Positions 22,875-35,690 are shown, counted from the stretch's first letter. The stretch: DNA of 64,000 bases from Diphasiastrum complanatum (GCA_029204225.1 CM055114.1:11099634-11163633), one strand, 5' to 3'. Notes: generated from the letters alone by a model not told the origin. Numbers and translations are program-made.

Positions 22875-23930
22875 TGTGAAAAATTGCCTACATTGGCAAA
22901 TCTAGCCATGTAGAATATTGTACATTCTGTCAATATTTTTTATTAGTCATTTGAATGGCCAAAGTGCCACTTGTAAATCCACACCTAAACTAGGTTACCA
23001 CGAGTCAAGAGGAGTGGTCATTAGAGGAGTTCTAAATTCAAAAAAGACCATTTTTTAAGATTCTTTTTATATTTTTTCTCAATTTTTTCTTACACATGGG
23101 CCAATCAAAACACTCAAATTTGAAATCTACGTAACGTAACTTTTTGAGTCCACATTTTGATTTCACACTAAAAATGGCATAACCTTTTAGTGGTAAGTCA
23201 GAATTTAGCGAAGTTTTGCGCATTGGAAAGCGCTCAACAAGAACTTTCCAACGATATGTTACATGACATACTTCCGAGCTACGATTAAAAAGCTATGGCA
23301 AGTCAAAAGTATGTGTTATAATATTTTAATGATATAAACTACATCTTGCATGAATTTTTAAAGGGTCTTTTTGGAGCTCAAAACTCCTCTAATGTGTGTC
23401 CATTTGGTAGTGATTCATACTTTGTAAGATCTAGACCATGATTTATGATGAGATTTGTACCTACCATGCACCTACCAAGCATGACTCTTGGATCTAGGCT
23501 GGGGTCTTCACATTAGGGCAAGAAAGTTGAGTCTACTTTCCTTATTACATGCTGGATTTTCACCTAACTTGGCAAAGGAAGTGTCTTTTACTATGTATTC
23601 TCGTTCTCCATAGTGAGGAGATAGAAACTTTTTGGAGCCTCAAGGATAAACTCGAGTTTTCTCTCATTGTATGATGATAGTGATTGATTCCAATGAAACT
23701 CAGCTTCAGAACACTCTAAACTCTGTCTACAGGCCGTACTACACATGTGTGAAGTTGGATTATAGTTTTTGATCAATGCTCTGATTGTCTCTACTTGTTT
23801 TCTATCAAGGTGCTAAACTAGATCTTGTATTCTGATGACTAGTATCTGATAGATTGTTTAAAAAGCACACAATCAACCTTGTGGATCATTCAAAAATTCA
23901 TTTATGGTCCTTAGTACTGTACTTTTAACA
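22875..23930 (+). repeat. Copia-2 3' LTR, interrupted by a MITE
   Basis: 1056 bp. Without the 376-bp insertion at 23019-23394 it is 680 bp, close to the 5' LTR. Carries CACATGTGTG near 23745 in place of the palindrome. Confidence 0.9.
23019..23394. mobile_element. MITE inside an LTR (376 bp)
   Basis: The inserted segment starts CATTAGAGGAGTTCT and ends AAACTCCTCTAATG, a near-perfect terminal inverted repeat of about 13 bp. The uninterrupted LTR at 19432-20113 shows the empty site (GTGGT-TGTGTCC). AT-rich, with no coding capacity. A clear target duplication longer than 2 bp is not visible, so its superfamily is open. Confidence 0.85.
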
Positions 23931-26340
23931 TTCTTATTCTAAACCTTTAAGCAACATACAAATGGAGTGATCGTAGCGTGACATCTTTATTCGGGTACTT
24001 AATGGATAACATAGTAGCAGAATGGCATGGTGAATGGCTTAAACATCACGACATTAATTCTTCATGGAATGAATCCATTGATGGTATGAAACAGTTGTCT
24101 TTTTTTCATAAATTACCCTATTGGAGAAATTTATTGATAAACCATCTATTGGATCCTATGCACATATTAAAAAACGTCAATGAATCCTTATGGAACCACA
24201 TCATTGGCGCAAAGACAACTCTGCAGCTCGTAACGATCTACAAGCGGCCGATGTGAAAAGACCCTATTGGATTTTATACACCAAAGGTGGAGATGAGATT
24301 ATACCTAGCGTGCTGTGGATTCTTACAAAAGAGAACTCTCATATGTTGAACATGTCATAAGACAAATGAGAACTCCAACAAGCTATGCACATTCTTTATG
24401 CAAACCATTTACCAAAGATGGTAAATTAAGTGGATTGAAATTGCATGATTGGCATAAGATGTTGCAATTCATACTTCCACTTTCTATTCGAGATCTCTTC
24501 AACGATGACGTGCAAAATACATTTTACAATTTGAAATCGATGATTAGGTTTGTATATTTATTTTAAACACTTGTATAAATATGTGTTATTTCAATATTTT
24601 TATGTGTTAAACAACCTAATGTACTATCATTCTTGTAGGTGGATTTCCTCAAAAGAAATAAATAATAGTGAATTGGATTCCATGAAAATCCAAATGATCG
24701 AAATGGTATGTTTGTTGTCCCAAGAGATTTTCCAACTTCTTTTTTGGATATACAAGTTCATCTTCTAGTGCATTTGGTCGAAGAAGTATCAATTGCAGGG
24801 ACTGTGCGCATGAGATGGATGTTCTACCTTGAGCGCTTCATGAAAGTTTTGAAGGGCTTTGTGAGACAAAAGGCAAGGCCAGAAGGTAGCATTGCAGAAA
24901 GTTGGCTTGTACTTGAATCTTTGTTTTATATAACCGAAATGATCACAATTGCATCCTTCAAGTCCAAAAATGTGGTTTGAAGAACATGATGAACGTGTTA
25001 AGGGTGAAGTACCACAAGGAATTGGTGTGCAAAAGAGACTTTCACTTCCATTAAAAGAGAAAATTGACACTTTCATATTATATAATTGTGGACAAATGAA
25101 AAAGTGGATTTCAAGGTATGAAGAAGCCAAAAAGGAAAGAAACATAACATTGAAACGAAGAAGAAATATCAATCGAAGAAGAAGGAGGGCGTTGGAGAAC
25201 GACGAACCTTTGGAGCCTTTACCTTCAAAATGCTCTCATGCATGAGTTTTTGATACAATGCTAAAAGCATCCGAAAACAGAGAAGAAGTGACCAAATTAA
25301 AATGGCAATTTGTTCATGGATGTGGATGGAAGGCTAGTGTAATATTGTTTTTGTGAAGTTTTATTTTTGTACTACTCAATATATGAATAATATTTCTAAT
25401 TACACACATTTATTTTTTTTTGTGTTTTATTATACATCATACACTACCATGTGGGCATATGCACATCATTACCGTGTTGAGAGAGTTGACAACAAGTGAC
25501 GTATATATGATTGTGGTATAATGGCCAATTTTCAACAAGAGAGTCGTTCTAGTGCGAGAGGCCCTGATGCCATTTTGGGCGACCTAGACTATGTCGGCAC
25601 ATTGCAACATATTTATGAAGTCGATTATGAGACTAACGGCAAATACTTTATTTTTGACGTAAAATGGTTTAAGGTCATCTACCATGGAAGCAACACCACG
25701 ATTAGAAATGATAACTCAAAGTTTTTTCAAATCGACTCAACAAAATGTACATCGATGGACTCTCATGACACTTTAGTATTGCCACGACATTGTGAAGAAG
25801 TGAGACTCTAAAATTCCAATGTCATTAATATTTGCAATCCAATTATTTATGTATCAATCTTATAAGACTAACTTAACCTTTTTAAATTCTTTGGCAGATT
25901 ATGTTCCATCCAGATCGAATAGACCCAAGATGGTGGTATGTGATCCAACTTAATGCAAGAAAATGACATATGTTTGAAGGAAAAGATATTGTTGAATTGG
26001 ATACACATGACGAACCACCATCCAATTTTGGCGATGTTTTGGAAGAACCTGAACCACTCATCCAATCTCCAAATGATTTTAAGATCATGGGAGAAGAAGG
26101 TACAAATGGAAATGATGAAATTCTTATGATCGTACAAGACCAAATTGGGGGTAATTTGAGGCCCCCACGTTTGGATGAGATAGAATTAGAAGAAGAGGAG
26201 ATTGAATAGGAGGGTAGCTCACATCATCAAAGAGACACGATCGGAAATTTACGATTATATCTAGACCTAGATTCAGATGAGTGTCAAGACTTGTGTGATG
26301 ACGAGAATGACGTAAATGATGAGAATGATCTATGATTATT
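23931..26340 (+). pseudogene. CACTA tnp2, 3' part (DUF4218 and DUF4216-like)
   Basis: Resumes with LNL...ATYKWSDRSVTSLFGYL, then a transposase block (DPMHILKNVNESLWNHI), then a DUF4218-like block split by an intron (24550-24640; RWISSKEIN follows): VHLLVHLVEEV...GTVRMRWMFYLERFMKVLKGFV...PEGSIAESW. Next come a basic segment, a separate exon near 25521-25800 (GKYFIFDVKWFKVIYHGS), and one from a TTCTTTGGCAG acceptor at about 25899 (MFHPDRIDPRWWYVIQLNARK), together DUF4216-like. Multiple stops and frameshifts (near 23955, 24256, 24768, 26208) show decay. Confidence 0.85.
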
Positions 26341-27168
26341 AATACTTAAATTCACTTTCACTAAGCTTGTACAGAATCTCACGACATGATTTAATCACAT
26401 GATAGTTTTTTAAGTTTTTATTTCTGTAAAACTTTGATGTTATATAGTTCATTTTCTGAAGTAATGGATAGTTTTATTATTTTAAAGTTTAAGTGTAAAA
26501 TCAATCTGGGTCAAATTTCTAACTGGATCGGATTTTTACTAAGGATTGAATTTCCATTGGATTGGCATGTATAGACCCGATCCGATCCAAGGTCAAAAAT
26601 TAAAATCTCCATAATGGCATCAAAACGAGTGGTTTTATCTTATATTGACATGGTATCAGGATTCTCTCGACCGATAGAATAAATATTTTCTTGTTCTAAT
26701 AGAGCTAGATCTTATTCTTAAGTCACTAATAATTATCACTATCACTTAGACTAACTTCCACAGGGATGGCAAAATTTGGGAGCATAAACTTCCATTTTGT
26801 AAAATGGTCCTCCAAAAATGGAGATCTTGGGTCTTCTTGAAATCTTATGTCCTCATGACACGTGGAATCCCATTTGTCTCATAAGTATTTATGAAATCTG
26901 ACAGTGGGAGAAAACCCTAAATAAAACTCCCTTACAATGATAATTTACAGTGTCTTTTGAAATTTTAAAGCTTTCATATAACAAAGCTACTTACTTCAGA
27001 TTTTTTTGCTTCCAATTTTTTTGCTAATACAATATGGTACATAATTTTTTGTTTTTCTTATGGTTTTTTTAGTTAAATCTAATTTTTAGTTAAATAATAC
27101 ACCCACTGCCACAGCGAGTGGCGGGGGGGGGGGGATGATTTAATTTAATTTTTTTAATGGTTCCCCCC
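26341..27168. other. Non-coding, AT-rich
   Basis: No gene seen. Probably includes the right end of the CACTA element, but no TIR was recognised. A run of 13 G lies at about 27122-27134. Confidence 0.5.
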
Positions 27169-27658
27169 TGTAAGGATCACCATATGAAGATTTGACTAGA
27201 TCATGTTGCAAAACAACCAAAAGGACACCTGTGGAACAAAACCACCCAAAAAAAACCTAGATCCCTCCTAGAGTTTCCTTCTGGACCTAGCCCCCAAGCC
27301 ATAGTGAAGAACCTAAGAGAGAGGAGGAAAAACAGGCTCAAGAAACTGAATTTCCAATAGGAGGATGGGCGAGTTTCCAATGGACATATTCTCCTCATGA
27401 GAGAGAGAATATTCTCCCTAGGATCCCCATGCAACCTATATTGAGCTATTGACCTCCTATTCTTGCATTGAAGCAGTCATTCACTATGCATGTGCTCCTA
27501 TGTCCAATTATAGGTCTGGGCCCTCATATGATTATTAATTACTTTACAGGCCAAGCCCGGAATGATGAGGCATAACTAATAACCATATACACCTGGAGTG
27601 ACCCGCTATCCACGTCAGGAATTATTCTGATTTCCTTATACAGGACATGGACGTAACA
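27169..27658 (-). mobile_element. Probable Gypsy LTR (490 bp)
   Basis: On the minus strand it starts TGTTACGTCC at 27658 and ends CTTACA at 27169. It is preceded by the purine run TTAAGGGGGGAAGAA (27659-27673). Just upstream in one frame is the polyprotein tail EELKAYKLDFP...LLILRTELV, typical of Ty3/Gypsy 3' ends. Confidence 0.65.
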
Positions 27659-27673
27659 TTCTTCCCCCCTTAA
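27659..27673 (-). other. Gypsy-type polypurine tract
   Basis: TTAAGGGGGGAAGAA on the minus strand, adjoining the LTR start. Confidence 0.65.
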
Positions 27674-29560
27674 ACCAATTCTGTCCTCAGAATGAGTAAC
27701 TAGGGAAAATCCAATTTGTATGCTTTTAACTCTTCCCATGAATCATTATCCTCAATTTGACCAACCAACCTAAGCAAGCACACAGAGATAGAACAATTTC
27801 TCAATTGTTTGTCTCTGATCCTGAGTATTCATTTAGGGTCCAAAGGTACATTGAGCGATAAATCTTCCAAATGGGCAAAATCTTTCAGTACATCAAACTG
27901 TCATCATCATATAAACTAAATTTACATGATACACTGGATGAACAGTCGACCAAACTTGAAGATTAAGTTTAAAAGCTAACAAATAAATTATTTAACTTTC
28001 ATAATTACCCTGGAAATCAATCTTTAGTCTGACTTCAATATCAAATAATTATTTAGAGATGGGATAGTTCTCAAATTATCTGTCTCTACACTAAAATACT
28101 ATAACAACCTTTTAGAAGTACACTAAAAGATAAATTTCCCTATTGGGTTTGATTCTCTCCAATCTAATAACATCACCTTCATGTACCTCAATTTACATGA
28201 ATCATTGGGTGAGTCCTCATCTTACACTGGAAATCAATGTTCAAAAGTTAAAGATCCAAAACAATTATAGTCCAAGACTATTCACAATTACTTGTAGACC
28301 TGTCATAAATGCTTCTTGGTACAAAACTCATCCCACCAAAATCTCTTAGGAGATCCATCAAGATAAAAATGACTTCAACTCAGTCCTGAGTACCCCAAAT
28401 ACTCTCCTGAGATAAGTGCTCTATCCCTAGCATCATATGCAAGAAAAATAACAACCATTCAATCTTGATAGACTTAACTGCTCCTAATTAACCAGAGATT
28501 TTAGGCTGAAAAATAATACACAAGCATTCTTTGACTACAATCTGTAAAGGTAAGCAAATTCCTCATAAGTAACAATTACTTAATGAAAATGCCTATGAGA
28601 TCCAAACAATCTCAAGTTTGTACACAAATTTAGAGTTCAAATAACAAATCTAAACTCCACTAATTGATCAAAAATTACTCATTATCTTAAGAATCATCAT
28701 ATTTCCATATAGTCATCTAATGACCTTTAAGTATCAATTTATGATCCGTCAATCATAAACATTTAGAATCTTATGATTCGTCAATCATAATCTATCAGAT
28801 TCTAAATCCATACTTAATCATTTAGAGATACTAGAGTATATGCACAACATACCACTCATGAAATATAAGAAACATTCTGAAATTTTTTTCACAAGGAATT
28901 ATTGGATTTCAAGAATATTCTTCCATCTCGATTCTTAACCAGATTATGAGTTCCAAATTCTACAATCAACCAAGTGATTAAAGACCATTATAACATTTGT
29001 CTTTAACAAATATAAACTTTATACAATCACCTAGAACCACAAATAGAGATTATAAAGTTCTACTGAATTCCAACTGAATTCAGTGGTTATCCTTGACATT
29101 AGTTGGACTCTGTTATCCAATATTGTATATGAGCTCACTGGGATATAGTCAATAACTTAGGATATTCCTCTTTCAAAAAATATTCTATATCAAGAATCTT
29201 TTATATTCTATGCACAGTTCTCATAAATAAAACCAATTGACTCACTAATCATGTGACTTATAAGCAATATAGATCAAAATAAACAGTTCCTCGGTGAATT
29301 CTCTTCACACTGCTTATTTATCCAATTAACTTCTAATCAGGAGTAATCCAATTACTCAAGTTAATTGTAAATGATTCGGAAATCTTAAATGTCTAGGTGC
29401 AGATCTCAATTATACATGTATAACACCACATTTAGATCTTCTCCCAAACCATAAATAAGTTAATGAATTATCCTTTCCACAGAAAGAGACATTAAGTTGC
29501 AAGTAATTGTTCCACACACTACTTGTTCATATGTCTATGTACTCTGACTAGTTTAAGTAC
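27674..29560 (-). mobile_element. Internal non-coding part of a Gypsy-related element
   Basis: Beyond the short pol tail there is no open frame. Two diverged copies of a ~290 bp segment lie at about 27781-27990 and 28070-28260 (shared words: ttgtctctga, acattgagcgataaat, aatttacatgat). AT-rich and full of stops. Confidence 0.4.
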
Positions 29561-29989
29561 ATGATATTGTTGGATTTACTCCTCCTACTCTCCTAAATCC
29601 CAATTTTAATCTGTCTCCATTCATTATGCATATTCTTTTTTCTAACGTTGTCACGCAGTCTGCATTTTTACACGCAAATTCGCACAGACGAAGAAAAGAC
29701 GAATGAATCGCGACACTGTGTTCTTACACAGGTCATGGTGACAAGCAAAAAGTGGACACTACCTTACTGAATGCCAAAGGTGCCCTAATAGATAAGGCAC
29801 CCTGTAAATCTTATCCTAAGACCATTCGTGAGAGTGACGTACTTTTGCGTCACCACCAACGTTCACTTCAGTATTGGCTGACATCGCACCCTTTTCACCT
29901 TCACTCCATGCAATTGCGCTAACAGATTGGACAACGATTGCAGCCACCCACGATCTCCTACAGACAGCACATCCACTCTGTACTTTTGC

Positions 29990-30642
29990 ATCTGCACACC
30001 TGTAATATTATGTATATATATATTCCCTGAGCAGTTGTGTGAAGGTCATCCCCCATCATGGGGTGTAGACGATCACATAGATCTCCTTCCCGATAGCTCT
30101 CCTGTATCGCTTTTTCCCTACAGGATGAGCCCGAAGAAAGAAGATGAAGTTGCTAGTCAACTTAAGGAGTTATTACGTAAAGGCCATATTCAGCCTAGTA
30201 AATCCCCTTGGGGAGCTCCTGTTTTGCTAACCGGCAAGAAAGACAGTGGTATTTGTCTTTGTGTCGATTACAAAAAGCTTAATAAAATGACAATTAAGAA
30301 CTGCTATCCCTTGCCTTGGATGGACGACTTAATGGACCGATTGAATGGTGCTAAATATTTCACCAAATTGGACCTTAGGTTGGGGTAATATCAAATTAGA
30401 ATACACGAGGGGGATGTTTCCAAAACTAGTTTTCGTACTAGGTATGGCCATTACAAATTTTTAGTTTTACCCTTTGGTCTAACTAATGCCCCAGCAACCT
30501 TCCAACAAATGATGAACAATATTCTTCATCCATATTTAGGAGTTTCTCATGGTATTTTTAGATGACATACTGATTTACAGTAAGGCTCTTGATGAGCACG
30601 AAATGCATTTGCGTACAGTCTTAGATAATCTAAGGCAGGCAA
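29990..30642 (+). pseudogene. Gypsy reverse transcriptase fragment
   Basis: Shows [15 protein letters not shown], the [16 protein letters not shown] entry region, [18 protein letters not shown] and [13 protein letters not shown], then after a stop at 30386-30388 [28 protein letters not shown] and, in a shifted frame near 30560, [10 protein letters not shown]. Typical Ty3/Gypsy RT. It is cut at 30642 by the start of a Copia LTR. Confidence 0.9.
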
Positions 30643-31234
30643 TGTGATAATTGTCAACATTTTCTAGCTAGTTTGAGGCCTAAATTGGCAATTTTTGTAT
30701 ATAGTTTTGGTACTGAAGTTTCACACGTGTGAACTAGGCCTAAAGTTTGTTATTGTTGTATTCTTTCAATATGAAGAAGGGTCAAACTTCAGACCCTTTG
30801 AAATGAGACCATTTTGATGTATTTTGGGCATATATGTCATTTTTAGCTATTTTTTCTATATAGGGAATATCTAGGGTCAAGTACCTTTTAAAGAGGAGAG
30901 AGAATCATCTTCCTCATCCATAAATAGTAGAAACAGGTTGGAAAAACTTATTGTATTGTTGAGAGAGATCAATAGATCATTGTTGTAGGGATGGTATGAC
31001 TAGGAAACTAGATTCGAAGTGATTCATCTATGTGACAATTTGTTCTGGTATAAAGATTTAGCCATCAGTACCTTTTATTAGCTTCTTTTGTCTGTTGAAT
31101 GCTTTGTCAAGTTCATGTGCATCAAAGGTAGCATTACGATGCTTTGCCATTTCTAGCTTTTGTAGTTTGTTGTGCAAAGATCTTAGCCAAGTATTTTGGG
31201 AGTTTGGATCCATTCAAGATCCACTTTTTTCACA
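30643..31234 (+). mobile_element. Copia LTR inserted in Gypsy RT (592 bp)
   Basis: Starts TGTGATAATTG and ends TTTTTTCACA. A CTATATAGGG TATA-like element is near 30857. The TTTCACACGTGTGAAC palindrome is at about 30720. A primer-binding site follows, so this is a 5' LTR; only ~150 bp of leader remain before a minus-strand element begins. Confidence 0.85.
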
Positions 31235-31246
31235 TGGTATCAGAGC
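31235..31246 (+). other. Primer-binding site
   Basis: TGGTATCAGAGC directly after the LTR. Confidence 0.92.
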
Positions 31247-31390
31247 TAGTTGGCTGTTATTTCTAGTAAGGTTTTCATTTATGGTGATATTTGGATGTTT
31301 GATCAAGTTCTAGCATGATTATGCATTGATCAAATCTTACTAACCTTTGTTTTGTGAGCTGAAATTGTGGATCAAAGGCATATTTTAGGT

Positions 31391-34300
31391 CTATTGAAGA
31401 TCAGAGACTGAGAAGAAGCTATTTTGGATCAGATCATAGCACCTAATTATTTGTTGATTGTGAGGCTTCTGCATATTCAATACTAACAATGTTCTATTCA
31501 ATCTATTGTTGACAATCTCCATTTCTGTGGATGAACACTCTCCTTTGTGGATGAACCTTCTCCTTAAGTGGATGACAAATACTCTTTGAGTGATATGGTA
31601 TTTCTCCAAAGGCTGAGCAAAGATCCCCTTTTGGGTGAACATATTGTCAACAATCTTTTGCATAAATTTTGGTGTACTTTGTTGAGCATGTAAGTAACTC
31701 TCCTTATGTAATTTGATTGGAGCATTTGCTGAAAGATTTTAACCATTATGCAAATGTGTTTTTAGGTTCTTATCACTCTCGCCTGGTACAGATCATTGCT
31801 ACGTAATGTTAATCAACTTTCGATTTCTGTCTCTGTAGATTTGAATACCAAGGCAAAAATGAGCTTCGTCTAGATCGGTCATGTTGAATTCGGAAGATAG
31901 CATTGACTTGTCTTCTTTTATCAGATCAATAATGTTGCCGAAGAGCAATGTGTCGTCCACATATAAAGTGATTATGATAAAAGACTGTTGCACTGTCTTG
32001 AAGTAAACATTAGAATCCGAAGATCTTGGTGTGTAGTCGTGATCAATAAGAAAAGTATTGATCCTTTGAAACCATGCTCGAACAGATTGCTTCAAGCCAT
32101 AAAGTGCCTTATGGAGTTTACACACATGATTGTGTTTACCTTCGATAATATAACCTTTGGGTTGCACCATGTAAATATCTTCTTCTTCAACTCCATTGAG
32201 ATATGTTGTCTGTACATCCATTTAATATATTTCCAAATCTGCGGCAGCAGCAAACGATAACAAAAGTCGAATAGAAGAATGCTTGAATATAGGATTGAAG
32301 GTCTCAATATAACCGATGTTGGGTACTTGAGAAAATCCTTTGGCCACAAGTTGGGCTTTTCTTCTGTCGATACTTCCATCTACTTTGTACTTGACTTTGA
32401 AAATCCATTTACAATCAACTACGTTTCTGCTAGCAGGTAATTCGACAATTGTCCATGTCTGGTTCTTGATAAGAGATGAATACTCTTTATCCATAGCTTC
32501 TTTCTAGATATCGGAATTGGGCTGACTAAGTGCCTCTTCGACAGTCGTTGGCTCCTGAACAAGATAGGCTGCAGACTCGTCAATATACCTCAGACGTGGT
32601 CTGCTAGTCCTTGATGATCTTCTGAGAAATGGAGAAAGTTGATTATTTTCATCATACTATAGTTGCTGAACTGTGACATCATCTTCTTTGGATTCGCCGT
32701 TAATATGTTGTTTATCAAAAATAGATGAGCTTGGACCTTCAATAGGAATAGTCGACTGAGGAAGCTTGAAGTTCAATATGTCAAACGAGTCATACAAGTC
32801 GTCTACATGGGCTTTTTCTTTTGCTTTGAGGTTGATAAAAAACTAATCTTCGATGAAAATGACATTTCGGCTAGTGAATATCTTTGACTCGATGGTATTG
32901 AATAGCTTGTAGGCTTGATCTGAAGTAGTGTAGCTGATTAAAGTACATTTCATACTCTAGAAGTTGAGCTTGTTCCTGAGATCATGAGGAATCTACGCAT
33001 AAGCAGTACATCCAAAAACTTTGAAATTCAATAAAGAAGGTTTGGTATCTATCCAAACTTCGAATGATGTTTTGTTTGAGAGACCTTTAGTAGGACATCT
33101 GAATATAGATTGTAATAGTTTCAACCCAGGAGGACTTTGGAAGTGTCGCATGTGATAACATGCACTTTGCCGATTCAACTAAGGTTCTGTTCTTTCTCTT
33201 AGTAATATCATTTGACTGAGGCAAATAGGAGGTAATGCATTGTTATTCAATGTCATTGTTGAGGCAGTACTCCTTCAATTTGGTGGAGATGTATCATCCC
33301 CTGTTGTCAGACCTTAGTTCTTTGATTATTTTACCAATCTGAGTTTTTGGATGCTCTTTGAATTGTCTGAGCTTGATGAAAGCTTTTGATTTCTGCTTGA
33401 TGAAGTAACAGTTGTTCTTCAAGAGAATTCGTCAATAAAAGTAATGAAATACTTTGCATCTATCAATGAAGGAGTTTGTATAGGTCCACATATATCTGAA
33501 TGAACAACATCTAACAGACCTTTTGTTGCATGCCTATGACTCGATCTAAAAGGAATCCTAGTCTGCTTTCCAAGGATGCAGCTATGGTAGATAGGGAGAT
33601 CGACTTTGCCAAAAGGATAGTCGAGACCAAGTGCTAGCGATTTTTTGGACATGTTCGAAACAGATGCATAATTCAAGTGTCCTAAACGATGATGCCATAG
33701 TAATGCTTTATTGACAGGAATAGAGATTTTCAAAGCTTGGCTAGAATCAGAATAACAATGTGCCAATCTATATAAGTATCCATGCCTCTTGCTGAGTGCA
33801 AGGATCTTATTACTCCCATTGATAATTCTACATTGATCAGACTCAAACTCCACCTTATGACCTGAATCTGTTTCTACTTACTGATAACAGATTTGTAGAG
33901 AGTTTAAGAACATACAAGACTTTTGACAGTAGTTTGAATTGATCATGTTGGACTTGTAATCTTACAGTATTTTCACCTTCGATAGTGTGAGTACTATCGT
34001 CACCAAGATGAACATACTTCTTTGTGTTGTAAGGCGTATAGAAATAAAAAATCTCACGATGATTGGTCATATGTTGTGTAGCTCCAGAATCCAAAAACCA
34101 CAAATCATCCGAATTCACGTATTTGCCTTTGACCACAAAAGTGCCTTCGTCCATTTCAACTTCAAGAGATGTTGTAATTGTATTTGCTTGTTGATCAGGT
34201 TTCTTGGTTGCATTCTTTGCTTTGAATATTCGGCAATCCTGGATCTCATGGTTATTACGCTTGCAATACCTGCAAAACGTCTTCTTCTTCAATGAATTTG

Positions 34301-34625
34301 GATTCAATGATTGTTCTTGACTTTGAGTCTATTTCTAATTCAATGCAGACTGCTTAGAGCCTTTCTGCTTCTGTCGTTTCGAGCCTTTTTTGACATATAA
34401 AGCATGAGACGAAGAGATAGACAAAGTGTCTTGACTTCTTCGATTATCTTTTTGCAACAACATAGTCATAACTCTGGTAAGAGTTAAATCTGAGTGTGTC
34501 GTATTGATCATCACCCAGTTCTCATATGTAGAGGGCATGCTTGAAAGCCATGTCATAATCTTCTTCTTTCTTTATGCATGACTACGCCTATCAATTTCGA
34601 ACAAAACAATAGTGATAGAAATCAC
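31391..34625 (-). pseudogene. Copia-3, decayed gag-pol
   Basis: Reading leftwards: gag C-terminal part (34335-34556, LSSMPSTYENWV), zinc knuckle (FCRYCKRNNHEIQDC) and protease (DSGATQHM) at 33855-34307, integrase zinc region and first Asp (HHRLGH, VHSDICGP) at 33419-33853, a broken core near 33180-33418, integrase C-terminus at 32993-33178, linker with stops, RT at 31799-32494 (CKWIFKVKY, MDVQTTYLNG, YVDD). A TAA at 32222-32224 interrupts the RT where related elements have Gln before MDV. RNase H is not recognisable and the stretch 31391-31746 is unassigned. Knuckle type links it to the 6400 gag. Confidence 0.88.
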
Positions 34626-34779
34626 ATTCGATCGACAAATATCTTGTCGGGTGAAAGACAATTTATTGTTCGCCTTAATTAAAGCTATAGAATTTCCGGG
34701 AAGATTCAACTGGACAGATGCCAGCTCACTATCCATTATGATTGATGACCTAATTAGTCCTACTATTGGATGTTCTCGC

Positions 34780-35230
34780 ATTTGCTTAGTATAAATAGCT
34801 CTTCATATTCTTACATTTATAAGAAACATTGAAGTTTTTTTATCAGTAGATCAGCTAGCATTGAATAGTTATCTCTCTCTCTCTCTCAAGCCTGTGAGCT
34901 TGAACACTCCTGAGCATTCTAGCTCACTTCTTCGAGTTGTTTAGAGACTGCTATTGCGCTTATTGCTTATGAGCAATACGCTTTATTTAGACTTTCATTT
35001 TAGCCGCTCAAAGATAGCTTATAGTACGCGGCTTCGATCCGCAACTTATTGTACTCATTTACTTCTGTTTTGCTTTCATACTAAATCAATACTATCTTCT
35101 GATTGCATTCAGGTTAGTCTCAAAATGTATGCATTTCTTCAGTTCTTTGCGACCAATTATTTGGCTGATAATTCAATGCATCATTGTTTGGCTACGTAAT
35201 CACTATAGTACTGATGATTTCAAAAGTAGT
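34780..35230 (+). mobile_element. LTR family B, plus orientation
   Basis: Homologous to 45004-45513 in reverse orientation. Has a TATA-like AGTATAAATAG at 34789-34799 and a short (CT)n of 16 bp at 34872-34887. Its outer ends could not be fixed; it abuts Copia-3 gag on the left, facing the opposite way, so it may come from a separate insertion. Confidence 0.6.
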
Positions 35231-35690
35231 TACTGGACCATTTACAAGTCAGATCCACTTGTGAGCGATTCTCGAGTAGTTATGCAGACTGTGTAGAAAC
35301 ACAAAGAAGACTGCAGGTTTGGATAATGAGTTGGACGAAGATTAAAATGTCGATTAGTCAATTAGTAGGAGAATAATCCAACTGTGGGCCTATGTTAGGA
35401 TCGTGCTTGCCTAAATTTAAACCTAATCTAGACCTAATCCTAGGTTGACCCTAACCCTAAGGATGCACCCATATCAGTATTTAAGACATGGTCGTTTCTG
35501 ATTGCAATTGACCGTTTTATTTCTAGGCTTGTTTCTTATTTGCATTTAGCTATTTTCCTTGTTCATGTCTATTGAGGTTCGCATAGCTTTTTATTTGTTC
35601 TATGACCAGCATAGGATAATGGTAAGTTCGTGAAGCCCATTCAGTTTTAAGTATATGCTTAGCATAAGTCTTAGTTAAAAAAAAATTTAC
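35231..35690. other. Non-coding
   Basis: No gene. A palindrome TATGCTTAGCATA-like word (atatgcttagcataag) sits at about 35652, close to the following ORF. Confidence 0.4.

Larger units (their letters stand above)
19432..23930 (+). mobile_element. Copia-2, gag-less LTR retrotransposon
   Basis: LTRs at 19432-20113 and 22875-23930 flank a leader, partial integrase and RT-RNase H. Gag, protease and the first half of integrase are missing. The insertion splits tnp2. No matching target duplication is visible (ATCAT on the left, TTCTT on the right), so the ends may have decayed. Confidence 0.9.
10330..26340 (+). mobile_element. CACTA transposon, split by two nested Copia elements
   Basis: The pieces are a left region with sub-terminal repeats (10330-11400), a minus-strand ORF1 (11412-12332), and tnp2 fragments at 12632-12812, 18868-19431 and 23931-26340. 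The gaps are exactly the two Copia elements at 12813-18867 and 19432-23930. Without them the element would be about 5.4 kb. The outer TIRs were not located, so both ends are approximate. Confidence 0.75.

Noticed and set aside
27117-27135. G-run as a possible G-quadruplex
   Set aside because: Single homopolymer run near a Gypsy LTR end; may be a sequencing artefact and lacks four separate tracts.
34335-35230. LTR-B as the 5' LTR of Copia-3
   Set aside because: Copia-3 reads on the minus strand but this LTR reads plus, and no primer-binding site lies between them.
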